From: CAVYOD01 sp963770045
GTDB lineage: Bacteria > Acidobacteriota > Aminicenantia > Aminicenantales > CAVYOD01
DNA length: 64,000 nucleotides
Reading direction: 5' to 3'
Assembly (NCBI GenBank): GCA_963770045.1
Contig: CAVYOD010000013.1
Span: forward strand, 1-64,000
Shown here: in pieces, positions 26,355 through 35,823 of the stretch
Position numbering within the stretch: position 1 is the first letter of the stretch
Layout: every line of letters begins with the position of its first letter
The notes under the pieces: model-generated
The model's input: the letters and a program-made list of their open reading frames with translations, nothing else
Databases searched by the model: none
Told to the model about the DNA's origin: nothing
Position numbers and translations under genes: made by a program

Positions 26355-27239
26355 TTAGTTGAATTCCGGTTTTGTGCGCCAAAATTCCTTATGCAGCAGG
26401 TCAAAAGACGCATAGAGGACCACAAAGAAGACCACCCACTTGATCAAATCGACGTTCATGTTCTTGACGAGATAGACCGCCGCGCCAACTCCCAGCAGCC
26501 CGATGGTTGAGATCCAGAGGGTCGGCTTCCGGCCGTAGCCTCCCAGCCTGATGAACTCCATCGCCCCGATGGCGCATGAGAAAGTGCAGCCACCCATCAT
26601 GATGGGAAAAGCCACTTTTGGGTCGATGCCGAGGGCATAAACCGTGGCCATGGTCGGCGCGTAGGAGCCGATTCCGATGTTGTTCAACGCGCCGAACACA
26701 AACAAAGCCACCGCCCCCAGACACAATTTCAGCAGAGGCAAACCCGTGAGATGTCCGCTCGACGGGATGAGCTGAAGTTTTCCGGCCAGGATGAAAAGGG
26801 CGGCGCAGAGGAGGCCGATCCCGATGCCGAGTCTGATTTTTCCCACCGGGAGTCTCACGACCAACCGGGGAGTGAAGTAGGAACCGGCGGTCTGGGCTAT
26901 GATCAGCCCGACAAGGGTTAGGACGTCAACCTTGATGACGGTGATGTAGGCCAGAGCCATGAAGGCCACCGGGATGACGCACCCGGCGTTCAGAGTGCCG
27001 GGAATTTTTTTGTCCTCCACGGATTTCGTCAGCCTGAAGGCGACCGTGTTGAAAGCGAAATCGGAGATGCCAAATGTCCCCAGAAATTGCGAGACCAATC
27101 CCAGGCCCATAAAAAGGAGGTTCGATCCGGGTTCACTCCAGGCTTCCGATTTGTGCCTGATGAAATCGGTGATGAACCTGTAGGCGAAATAGCTGTTGAC
27201 CAAAACGATCAGGGCCAGGATGATTTTGATCATCGCCAC
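26355..27239 (-). CDS. TSUP-family (TauE/SafE-like) membrane permease
   Basis: 294 residues with about eight hydrophobic helices arranged in two halves, as in sulfite/sulfonate exporters of the TauE/SafE (COG0730) family. Recognisable parts are the N-terminal half GLGLVSQFLGTFGISDFAFNT and the second-half repeat GALNNIGIGSYAPTMATVYALGI. It starts at GTG 27239 or ATG 27233. It is divergent from the YkgJ-type gene across 125 bp that hold a promoter for the latter. No sulfur-assimilation gene lies nearby, so substrate and direction cannot be set. Confidence 0.82.
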   Translation of the reverse strand: MAMIKIILALIVLVNSYFAYRFITDFIRHKSEAWSEPGSNLLFMGLGLVSQFLGTFGISDFAFNTVAFRLTKSVEDKKIPGTLNAGCVIPVAFMALAYITVIKVDVLTLVGLIIAQTAGSYFTPRLVVRLPVGKIRLGIGIGLLCAALFILAGKLQLIPSSGHLTGLPLLKLCLGAVALFVFGALNNIGIGSYAPTMATVYALGIDPKVAFPIMMGGCTFSCAIGAMEFIRLGGYGRKPTLWISTIGLLGVGAAVYLVKNMNVDLIKWVVFFVVLYASFDLLHKEFWRTKPEFN

Positions 27240-27314
27240 CGCTCCTTCGGGATGCCTTGGGCTCGATTTCTCGCCGGGAAGCCAGATCCGCGGACCCGAT
27301 TTTATTAAAATCGA

Positions 27315-27344
27315 GCGACAAAAGGAAGTCCGAACGGATATAAT
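27315..27344 (+). promoter_or_regulatory. Promoter for the YkgJ-type gene
   Basis: TATAAT at 27339-27344 with GCGACA at 27315-27320, 18 bp apart. The ATG at 27365 lies 20 bp further on and has AAGGGAAG before it. Confidence 0.45.
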
Positions 27345-27364
27345 GTCCCGGAAGGGAAGCGCCG

Positions 27365-28033
27365 ATGAGCCCTCAAGACGATGACCTGTCCCTCATCTTT
27401 GGTCTGAGCACGGAGAGCCGCTTTTTCTTCAAATGCCAGAGATGCAGCGTCTGCTGTTCCAACAAAGCAATCGAGGCTGGTCCCTACGAAATCTTGCGTC
27501 TCTCCCGAAATCTCGGGGTCACAACCGGCACTTTCCTCCGAACATATTGCGAAGATGACGGCGCTGTCCTGCGCAACAGGCCTGACGGCAGGTGCATTTT
27601 TCTCGTTCCTCAAGGATGCGGGGTCCACCCCGACCGTCCGCTCGTCTGCCGGCTCTATCCCTTGGGCGTCCTTTGGGACGCGGGCGGAAAGGAGCGGTTC
27701 TCCAATATGCCGCCCCACCCCGATTGCTTAGGCTTTTTGGGTGACGAAGGAACCGTTGCGGGTTACCTAGCATCTCAGGACGTAGAGCCGTATCTTAACT
27801 ACGAAAAGAAGTATATGGCCGTCCTTCAACAACGACAAAGTGAATTCGCTAATCCAGGAAACCTGGGCTGGAGTGGCACGGACTTTGCTGAAGCCCTTAA
27901 GTCGCTCCTGGTTGATTTTGATTCAACTGTCTCTGAGTTCTGTCAGGAAAGAGGAATCGGGCTTCCCGGGGATTTGAATGAAAGGGTCGAGATCCATCTT
28001 AAGATGATAAAAGGCCGACAGGGCACTCGGTGA
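27365..28033 (+). CDS. YkgJ-type cysteine-cluster protein
   Basis: 222 residues. The N-terminal half has FFKCQRCSVCCS (C-x2-C-x2-CC), later GRCIF, GCGVHPDRPLVCRLYPLG and HPDCLGF, the eight-cysteine pattern of the CxxCxxCC/YkgJ family that binds zinc or an Fe-S cluster. The C-terminal half is a non-conserved helical region. Family members are often linked to protein or flagellin methylation or chelation, but the function is not settled. It is a single gene, followed after 78 bp by the convergent kinase gene. Confidence 0.85.
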   Translation: MSPQDDDLSLIFGLSTESRFFFKCQRCSVCCSNKAIEAGPYEILRLSRNLGVTTGTFLRTYCEDDGAVLRNRPDGRCIFLVPQGCGVHPDRPLVCRLYPLGVLWDAGGKERFSNMPPHPDCLGFLGDEGTVAGYLASQDVEPYLNYEKKYMAVLQQRQSEFANPGNLGWSGTDFAEALKSLLVDFDSTVSEFCQERGIGLPGDLNERVEIHLKMIKGRQGTR

Positions 28034-28111
28034 GTGTTTTCGACTATCGCTTGGGCCCATATGGTGAGCCGCGAGCGCTTCCTTCCGGGTAGCCCTTAGC
28101 CTCTCGGAATC

Positions 28112-31100
28112 TCACTTGCTCAGCTCTTCCAGGAGAGCTTTCGCTTCCTTCAGGTCGGGGGTATCAAATCCTTCCTTGAACCAGCCGTAGGTTTCTTCCA
28201 GCAATTTATGAGCTTCTGCCGTCTTCCCTTGCTTCCGAAACATCCGGCTCAGGCTCATCGCAGCCCTGAGCTCCCATGACTTTGCAAGGCGCCGGCGAGA
28301 AAGTCCGATGGCCTTTTGGAAATACTTCTCAACTTCATGCTCCGTTTCACCGCGCATCCGCAACATTTCCCCTTTGAGGCGGTAAAGCTCTGCTTCCATA
28401 TAGCGCTCATCATACTTTCCCACCACGTCGATGGCTTCGTTGACGGCGGCAAGTCCTTCTTCTGTTTCTCCCGTTTTTCGACAGGCATCAGCCACTCTGG
28501 CCAAAAGACGAGTGAAACAGGTGAGCGTACCCGTTCCTTCCATGATCGCCAAGCCGCGGCGCATCTCACTTATCCCTTCTTTGGTTTTTCCTTCCAAAGT
28601 CTGTCTCTCGCCACGGTAAAAATAACCATGCGCGCCCAGGTACACGAACCCATTCTTTTCGCAGAGGGGAACGAGCTCTTCCGTGTATTCATCGATCGAC
28701 CGGAAATCCCTCCGGAACCAATGCAGTTCGCTGGCTCCAAGCAGCGATAAAGGCAAGAGTATGTGGATGACCCAATTTTCGCGCTATGCTCATCGCCTGA
28801 TTGAGTTGATGGAGGGCCTGGTCGGGATAGCCGAGAATCCACTGCGCCCAAGACCCGAAGCCCAAGCTGAGAACTCCCAGATCGTAACCAAACAAATAGG
28901 CCATGAAACCGTGCTTTTCTGGGTCATAACAGGTCATCATGTGTTTGACGTGTTCTATAGTCGGGACGAGTTCTCCCACATTGAGCAGAGGCCAAACGGG
29001 AGCATAATAGGAAACAGCCTCGAGCATCGGATCCTTGGACTGTTCGGCGATTTGAGTGATTTGATCTTGAAATGTCAGCGCTGTCCTGTACTGGGCCTTC
29101 GTCGCATAATAAGTGGATAGCTGAACGAGCGCGGTGAAACGCTGCGGGGTATCGCCCATGCGATCGCAGAGCTCCCTGGCGCGAACGACAGACCGGCCCA
29201 ATTCGGGGGCGCCAAAACCCCTCGCGGCCTGAAGAGGAACGGCCAGGGCGAGCTGCAAAACCAGTTCTTGCTGGTCACGCTCGGCAGTCTCCGGGAGGCG
29301 CCTGAGAAGTTCCAAAGCTTTTTTGAAATGACCAATCGCCTCGTCACTGGCAGACAGTCGCACCGCCCTAGTTCCCGCCTTGTGAAGATATTCGACGGCC
29401 TTGGGGACAATTCCGGCCTCCAAAAAATGCCTCGCCAGCTGAATCGCGACATCCTCGGTCTGCTCTCCATAAAGGGCCTCCAGAATATTTCCAACCTGTT
29501 CATGAAGATGCGCCCGCTCGACCTTATCCAGGCTGTTATAGAGATATTTTTGAAACAGAATGTGCTGGAAGAGATAAACAGACAAGCGCTGCCTTTCGAG
29601 CTGGCGGATGCCCTTCGCCGAAACGAGATGATGCCGTTTATCCAGTTCACGGCTCAAAAGCCTGATCAGCCCGTGGACTTCGGCCTCCTGGACCCGTGCG
29701 ATCACCTCGGCTGAAAATTCTTCCCCCTCGATGCTGGCAATCGTTAAGAGTTCACGCAATTTTTCGTTGAGCCGGTTGATGCGCTCTTCGATGACGGCGT
29801 CAACGCGCGCCGGGAGGGTATCCCAATCCAATTCCGGACCCTCAACCCAGCAGCCGATTTTATCTTTAACCAGCGCGCCGCGCTCCTGCATATTCCGCAG
29901 CAATTCGACTGTGAAGAGCGGATGTCCTTTGGTTTGATTGTAAAGCGCTTGGCGAAACGTCTCGGTCAAGCGGTTGGGTTCCGAATCGATAAAATCATCC
30001 ACAAACCGGCGGCCCTCCGCTTTCCCGACTTCCATCTCGATTTCCCCCAAATCTCGCTTGAATTCAAGGAGAATCGACCCGAGGGGATGGCGCTCTTCGC
30101 CGCGACCGAAAGCCACTTCGGCCGGCCGAAAAGCTCCGACGATCAGAATCCGGCTGCCGGCGATTCGACGACCCAGATGGAAGAGCAGGCTGGCTGAACC
30201 GGCATCCGTCCACTGCAAGTCATCGACGATGAGGAGCAAAGGAATTTTCCCGGACAGAGCTTGAAGCACTCGTGTGTACTGCTCAAAGAGATGGCTTTGC
30301 TGGAGCGTAGAATCAGCGGGAAGAGAGGATTTTCGTTCTACGAGTTTTTTCAGGCTTGCCAGCCACGCGCTCACCCCGGCCGAAGCAACCTCGCTCCTTG
30401 CGACCAGCGGAGCTCCCGGCACCAGAGTATTCAGCAGGTCCTGCCCATTCTCCAGCAGCGTTTTTGCCGTGAAAGGAATGAGGTTCCATAAGCGTGTCGC
30501 GTGTTCTCTGGAAATAGTGCCGGCCGACCTCTTGGCTTCCACGTCGCCGCTCAAGAGGGCCATGATCTCGATAAACGGCAGGTACGGGTCACCTATGCCG
30601 GTATGGGCATTGCATTTGCCGTTTGCGACAATGAGGTCGGGGTATGCATCTTGCGAGCGACGGGAAAATTCCTGAAGCAGGGCGGTCTTTCCGGTTCCCG
30701 CTTCGCCGGTCAGAAAGACGACCCGGCCTTTTCCCAAAAGAACCGAGTCCAGCGCTTTCCCAAGCCACTCTAGCTCCGTCTCTCGGGCTACGAAGACGGG
30801 CAGTTTTTCCCTGAACGGCTCCTCCTCTATAAGGAATGAGGGGATTTGGGTCTTGCCGGTGGCGGGAGCGATTCCAACGCCCCCCTGCACGTCGTCCAAG
30901 GTTCGAAGGAGTTCCTCAGCCGATTGATATCTTTCTTCTCTATCTTTGGCCAGACATCTGAGGACTACGGCGCTCAGGTCGGGGGGGAGATCCGGCGCGA
31001 ATTCCTGCGGGCTCAATGGAAATTCGGTTTTGTGCTGGAGCGCGATGCTCAAGGCGCTGTCCCCTCCGAAGGGAACCCGCCCGGTCACCATTTCATACAA

Positions 31101-31811
31101 AATGACTCCCAATGAATAGATATCCGAGCGGGGGTCGGGTTCTTTTCCTTCCAGTTGTTCAGGAGACATATATTCCGGAGTCCCGATGACCAAGCCTTCG
31201 GCGGTTACCCCCTTGGCATAAACGGAGCGGGCGATCCCAAAATCCATGATCTTAGCGTTGTCATCATGATCGATCATGATATTCCCGGGCTTGAGATCGC
31301 GGTGGACGACTCCGAGCCGGTGGGCTTCGGCCAACCCTTCGCAGATCTGCCTGGCTATTGGCACGGATCTCGCCGCTTTCAACGGGCCCGTCTGGCGAAG
31401 AAGTCCTTTCAAGTCCTGGCCCGGTACGAACTCCATGGTGATGAAGTGAATTCCCCGGTCTTCCATGAGTTCATACATCCGGCAGACATTCCGGTGGGAA
31501 ATCTTGCGGGCTAATTTTAGCTCATTACTGAAACGTTGCAGCGTCGTTTTATCCGAGGCGATTTCAGGCCTGATGAGCTTCAGGGCGACTTCTTCATTGA
31601 TCTTCTTATCCTCAGCCCGGTAGACCTTGCCCATTCCTCCCCGGCCAAGCTCGCTGATGATCTCGTACCGTCCGGCAAATAGAACCCCGGAAGCCGGCGC
31701 TTGGATTGGAGTCTCAAGAGTCCTGGTGAGAGATGCCTGGAGGGGTGAGGCGCAATGGCTGCAAAACTCTGCCGTGTCCGTGTTTTCAACCTGACATTTC
31801 GGACACTTCAT
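28112..31811 (-). CDS. Zinc-ribbon Ser/Thr protein kinase with AAA ATPase and TPR domains, one +1 interruption
   Basis: About 1232 residues once a single base near 28750 is removed. The start is set at ATG 31811, which begins a zinc ribbon (MKCPKCQVENTDTAEFCSHC); the upstream extension to 31895 lacks homology. A Hanks-type kinase follows (~50-310): GRGGMGKVY, VALKLI, HRDLKPGNIMID, DFG, GTPEYMSPEQ. An orphan AAA-type NTPase (~330-640) has Walker A GEAGTGKTALL and Walker B LLLIVDDLQW. TPR-like helical repeats fill the C-terminal ~550 residues. No transmembrane helix is seen, unlike many PknB proteins. The architecture resembles signalling ATPases (STAND type) with a kinase head, so regulation by ligand-driven oligomerisation is plausible. 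No partner gene is adjacent. Confidence 0.88.
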
Positions 31812-32203
31812 TTCCCCAGATCCTTTTTGGACGAGCTGGCCTAATAATAGCCATAGGGACCGAGGGAAGTCAAATGGAAAATGCGCGGGTACCAAGGAAC
31901 AAACCGGCCATTTCCGCGCTCATCTGCCAGATCTCCTGGGCGGTCTCACGGTCATAGGTCGGGGCCGAGGCAATTCGCCGTCACCCCAGTGCCGTCAAGG
32001 CGGCGGAACAGTTTTTGGGTCAAGATGACAAATAATCTTTGGTCCAGCAACGGCCCCGCGCTTAATCGGAGACCTCGTGTTATAATCTTATTGAATCTAT
32101 TTGTGCGACGTGTTTTATAAAGTGCCTGTTTCGTCTCGATTCGACCGGCCATTTGAGGTTCCTTTCTCGTCTGTCTCGTCGTCTTGCCTATCTCGCTGAA
32201 AAG
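31812..32203. other. Divergent intergenic region between kinase and flavoprotein genes
   Basis: About 390 bp separate the divergent genes. No ORF here has recognisable homology. Minus-strand sequence just upstream of 31811 has a GGATCTGGGGAA ribosome-binding stretch. 32165-32198 holds TCTCGTC repeat copy D. A TATAAT-like word at 32089-32095 could serve the flavoprotein gene but has no clear -35. Confidence 0.4.
32165..32198 (+). repeat. TCTCGTC-type repeat, copy D
   Basis: TTCTCGTC, TCTCGTC, CGTCTTG and ATCTCG words sit just before the flavoprotein start. The longer reading frame from ATG 32153 translates them as RFLSRLSRRLAYL, which is why I prefer ATG 32204. This is the one copy not located after a stop codon of a same-strand gene. 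Confidence 0.5.
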
Positions 32204-34285
32204 ATGTTAATCACCTCCCCCGAACAAGATGGAAAAGGCCAATTGAGCAATAGCCTTTCTCCCCAATCGATCGGCACAATCGTCGTCGTTGGCGGCGGCC
32301 CGGCCGGCGCCTTCTTCTCCCTCCGTTATCTTAAAGAAGCGGCCCGCCTGGGCCGAAAGACCAACCTTATCGTCATCGAAAAAAGACTCGACCAGACGCT
32401 CTCCGAAATATCTGCACGCCTCTCCTGTAGAGAAGGCTGCAACTACTGTGCCGGAGGCATCTCCCCGAAACTGGCCGCTGCCCTGAGGGCAGAAGGCCTG
32501 GACCTTCCTAAAGAAACGATTGCCGGCGAAATAAGATCGCTCACGGTCCACGGCCACTGGAAAAACATCGAGCTCCGCGTGCCGGAACACAAGAGAATGT
32601 ATGCCGTTTTCAGGGGATCGAGGCCCAAGGGCAGGGAGAATAAGCACAAGAACTTTGATTCCTTCCTTCTGGAAAAAGCCAGAGAAGCAGGCGCCCGGGT
32701 CGTGTCCGGAGAGGTCTATGGGGCTGAATATTCCTCAGAGAAGAAACCTATCGTTTTTTACCAGTTCGTCAGGGACGGTCGGATCATCAGGGAGGCCATC
32801 GAGGCTGATTACGTCGTTTTCGCCGGCGGAGTGAACCAAACTCCTGGAAAGCCATTCGAGCAAAATCCGATCTTCCAAACCATCGCCGGGATCATTCCCG
32901 GCTTCCGCCCGCCCAAGGTGAGAAAAGCCTTAATCTCTGAGTTGGAGCTCAAGAAGAGTGACTCCGGTTTCCTGGAGGGGGAAGTCTATTTTGTGGAGTA
33001 CGGCTCCAGGGATCTGAAAATAGAGATGTCCTCCCTCATCCCCAAGGGAAAGTATGTCACCGTCGTCCTCTTGGGTAAATCGATCGACCGATCCAAGCCT
33101 TCCGAACAGTTGGACCTCTTAAAAAAATACCTGGAGCTGCCCCAGATCATGCGGATCCTGCCCCGAAGCGTGGAAAAATATTCCGCCTGCCTCTGCCAGC
33201 CTTTCATGACTGTGGGTTCGGCCAAACATCCGATCGGGCACCGGGCCGCGGTCATAGGCGATCTGGCCGTCTCCAGGCTCTACAAAGACGGCATCTACTC
33301 CGCCTATCTCCAGGCCGCAGCATTGGCCAGCACCATCCTGAACTCCGGCCCCTCTAAACAAAGCCTGGACCGGGGGTATCGGCCCGCCATCCAGAAATTC
33401 GAGCGCGATAACACCTATGGCCGGATCGTTTTCATGATCAACAGGGTCGTGTTTTCGAATCCCATGCTCAGCAGAATCCTCTATCAGGCTGTGCTCACCG
33501 AACGCAAAACCCAGCCTCAGCCGTTCCGCCGCTTAGAAGATGCCCTCTGGAAAATAGCCAGTGGTGACGACACCTACCGGGCGAGTCTGATCTCCATGTT
33601 CCGTCCGCGGACTGTCTTCTCGATCCTGGTCGGAGGGTTGCTGATCACGGTCCGGAATTATCTGACCGAGAGAATATTCGGCTTGAAGTGGGGTGATCTG
33701 GGCCGTTACCCGACCGGCCTTCACAAAGAAGATATGGAAGAAAAGAGAAAGGAGTTCATCCGGGTTACCGGAGCTCAGCTCCTCCCTGAAAACTCTCAGT
33801 TTGAGAGCATGTACTCGATCAAAATCAAGAGCGACCGGGAAAAAATTTTCAAGTCCCTCGGGACATTCGGCGATCGAGACCGAAGATACTTCAGGCCCCG
33901 GTTGATCAGAGTCCAGAGGATCTCCGGGGGACCTAACGAGCCGGGATGCCTGATCGAGTACAAGACTCCCTTCCGGACTCTGGATTTCCGAATCATTCTG
34001 AAAAAGAGAATCGATGATCAATACTTGATCTACCAAGTCGACGACGGCTTTGCCAGGGGTGGAATCCTCGTTTTTGCGATCGACGAAATCAAACCCGGCA
34101 TCTTCTGGCTGTCTATCTATGTCGCTTTCAATTTTGCCAGAGGAGAGAGACCGGCCGAGAAGATCGTCTGGCGGCTCTTCAAGCATCTCTTCCCCGGCTT
34201 CATTCACGACGTCCTCTGGAATCATTCCCTCTGCAAACTCAAGGACACGATCGAAGGAGATCCCTTCGAGGAGTCTCAAGGCTAA
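32204..34285 (+). CDS. Geranylgeranyl-reductase-like flavoprotein fused to a probable SRPBCC-type C-terminal domain
   Basis: 693 residues from ATG 32204. Residues ~25-430 form an FAD-binding fold: IVVVGGGPAGAFF is the dinucleotide site, IEKR the ribose-binding acidic end, and GHRAAVIGDLAVSRLYKDGIYSA the second FAD motif. A Cys75-x3-Cys79-x2-Cys82 triplet (CREGCNYC) lies where substrate-proximal cysteines occur in archaeal digeranylgeranyl-glycerolipid reductases. Residues ~520-690 form a separate alpha/beta region (FESMYSIKIKSDREKIFKSL, GCLIEYKTPFRTLDFRIILKKR) that looks like an SRPBCC/START-like lipid-binding fold, a call made by eye. A flavin reductase with its own hydrophobic-ligand domain suggests reduction of a polyprenyl or other lipid. 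Neighbours do not define the substrate. Confidence 0.75.
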   Translation: MLITSPEQDGKGQLSNSLSPQSIGTIVVVGGGPAGAFFSLRYLKEAARLGRKTNLIVIEKRLDQTLSEISARLSCREGCNYCAGGISPKLAAALRAEGLDLPKETIAGEIRSLTVHGHWKNIELRVPEHKRMYAVFRGSRPKGRENKHKNFDSFLLEKAREAGARVVSGEVYGAEYSSEKKPIVFYQFVRDGRIIREAIEADYVVFAGGVNQTPGKPFEQNPIFQTIAGIIPGFRPPKVRKALISELELKKSDSGFLEGEVYFVEYGSRDLKIEMSSLIPKGKYVTVVLLGKSIDRSKPSEQLDLLKKYLELPQIMRILPRSVEKYSACLCQPFMTVGSAKHPIGHRAAVIGDLAVSRLYKDGIYSAYLQAAALASTILNSGPSKQSLDRGYRPAIQKFERDNTYGRIVFMINRVVFSNPMLSRILYQAVLTERKTQPQPFRRLEDALWKIASGDDTYRASLISMFRPRTVFSILVGGLLITVRNYLTERIFGLKWGDLGRYPTGLHKEDMEEKRKEFIRVTGAQLLPENSQFESMYSIKIKSDREKIFKSLGTFGDRDRRYFRPRLIRVQRISGGPNEPGCLIEYKTPFRTLDFRIILKKRIDDQYLIYQVDDGFARGGILVFAIDEIKPGIFWLSIYVAFNFARGERPAEKIVWRLFKHLFPGFIHDVLWNHSLCKLKDTIEGDPFEESQG

Positions 34286-34431
34286 GAGAAACATGGGGGC
34301 ACACCTGGTCGCCTAATTTGACTTCTCCTTTTTGGGTGCTATAAGCTAAAGAACTTGGGTATCGAGATGCTCCCTTAAAGAAACTGCAATCTACGAAAAA
34401 TCCCTGCGGCTTCCTTCGCTCGATCGCCGCT

Positions 34432-35811
34432 TTGAGCTTCGGATTGGCCGTTCTCTATCTGGCCGGATGCATCCGGTATCAGCCAAAACCCATATCGGCC
34501 GCCCAAAATCTCAAAGATTTCGAAACCCGGTCCCTCGCCGACCCTGGCTTAAAGGATTTCTTAGAAAAAAATCAGAAACTAACAGACTGGCCTCTCAAAT
34601 CCTGGGACATGAAGTCCCTGAGTCTCGTGGCTTTCTACTTTCACCCCGATCTGGATGTAGCCAGAGCACAGTGGGCCGTGAGCCGGGCCGGGATCGCGAG
34701 CGCTGGAGAGCGCCCCAACCCCACGCTCAATTTGGCGCCTGGGTACAACACGACGACTCCTGTCAGCCTCGTCACGCCATGGATTCCCACGGTAAGCCTG
34801 GACATTCCGATCGAAACAGCCGGCAAGCGAGGCTATCGGATTGTGCAGGCCAGGTACCTCTCCGAGGCAGCCCGTTTGAACCTGGCCACTGTCGCCTGGC
34901 AAGTGCGGAGCCGGCTGCGCCAAGCCCGGCTCGACTACTTTGTCGCCGCGCAGCGGGAATCTCTCCTGAGTCAGCAACAGGTCGTTCTGGAGGAAAACCT
35001 GAGATTGCTGGAATTGCAGCTCTCCGCAGGCGAAGTGTCGCCTTTTGTGGTCACGCAGGCCAGGATCGCCTTGGACAACCTACGGCTGGCGGCTTTCGAT
35101 GCGGCGAGGCAAAGGGCCGAGGCCCGGGTTCAGCTCGCGGGCGCACTGGGGCTTCCTCTTCGCGCTCTCGAGGGAGTCGAGATGTCTTTTGACGATCTCA
35201 AGCTCTTTCCAAGGGAAATCCCAGCGGCGGAGGTTCGTCGGCAAGCCTTGCTCAATCGCCCCGATATCCTGGGCGCCCTAGCCGAATATGCCGCCAGCCA
35301 AGCTGCGTTGCAGCTTGAAATCGCCAAACAGTACCCCGACATCAGCATCGGCCCCGGCTATCAACTCGATCAGACGGATAACAAGTGGACTCTGAGCCTG
35401 ACTCTGACCCTCCCCATATTCAGCCGGAACAGGGGACCCATTGCCGAAGCCGACGCACGCCGCACCGAGTCGGCGGCGCGATTCACGGCCCTGCAGGCAA
35501 CTGTGATCGGGGAAATCGAGGCCGCCGTGGCCGCCTGCCGCTCGGCTCTTCAAAACTCGGAGGCTGCTGAGAAATTGTTGGCGAACTTGAAAATGCAGGA
35601 GATTTCGGCCCAGGGACTGTATGAAGCCGGAGAAATCTCTAAGCTTGAACTCGGCGGCATCCGGCTGGAGCTCATCGCCAGCGCGATCTCTCGGCTCGAA
35701 GCTCTCCTGAAAGCGCAGGAGGCCTTCGGGCGGCTCGAAGACGCGATGCAGAGCCCGTTTGAATTCTCAGAGAAAGTGTGGCTTACTCCCCGGATGAGTC
35801 CGGAGCGCTGA
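34432..35811 (+). CDS. TolC/NodT-type outer-membrane efflux lipoprotein
   Basis: About 459 residues of the outer-membrane factor family: two repeats of coiled-coil helices around short barrel strands, with PTLNLAPGYN, RPDILGALAEYAASQAALQLEIAKQYPDISIGPGY and LTLTLPIFSRNRGPIAEADAR as typical segments. A lipobox (LYLAGC) marks a lipoprotein. The TTG 34432 start lacks an n-region; the same frame is open back to a TAA near 34374 and encodes a basic LRKNPCGFLRSIA stretch but no ATG. An in-frame-shifted ATG at 34366 suggests one base is wrong in between. It is the first gene of a three-gene efflux operon, 12 bp before the adaptor. Confidence 0.88.
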   Translation: MSFGLAVLYLAGCIRYQPKPISAAQNLKDFETRSLADPGLKDFLEKNQKLTDWPLKSWDMKSLSLVAFYFHPDLDVARAQWAVSRAGIASAGERPNPTLNLAPGYNTTTPVSLVTPWIPTVSLDIPIETAGKRGYRIVQARYLSEAARLNLATVAWQVRSRLRQARLDYFVAAQRESLLSQQQVVLEENLRLLELQLSAGEVSPFVVTQARIALDNLRLAAFDAARQRAEARVQLAGALGLPLRALEGVEMSFDDLKLFPREIPAAEVRRQALLNRPDILGALAEYAASQAALQLEIAKQYPDISIGPGYQLDQTDNKWTLSLTLTLPIFSRNRGPIAEADARRTESAARFTALQATVIGEIEAAVAACRSALQNSEAAEKLLANLKMQEISAQGLYEAGEISKLELGGIRLELIASAISRLEALLKAQEAFGRLEDAMQSPFEFSEKVWLTPRMSPER

Positions 35812-35823
35812 AGGAGCGAACTC

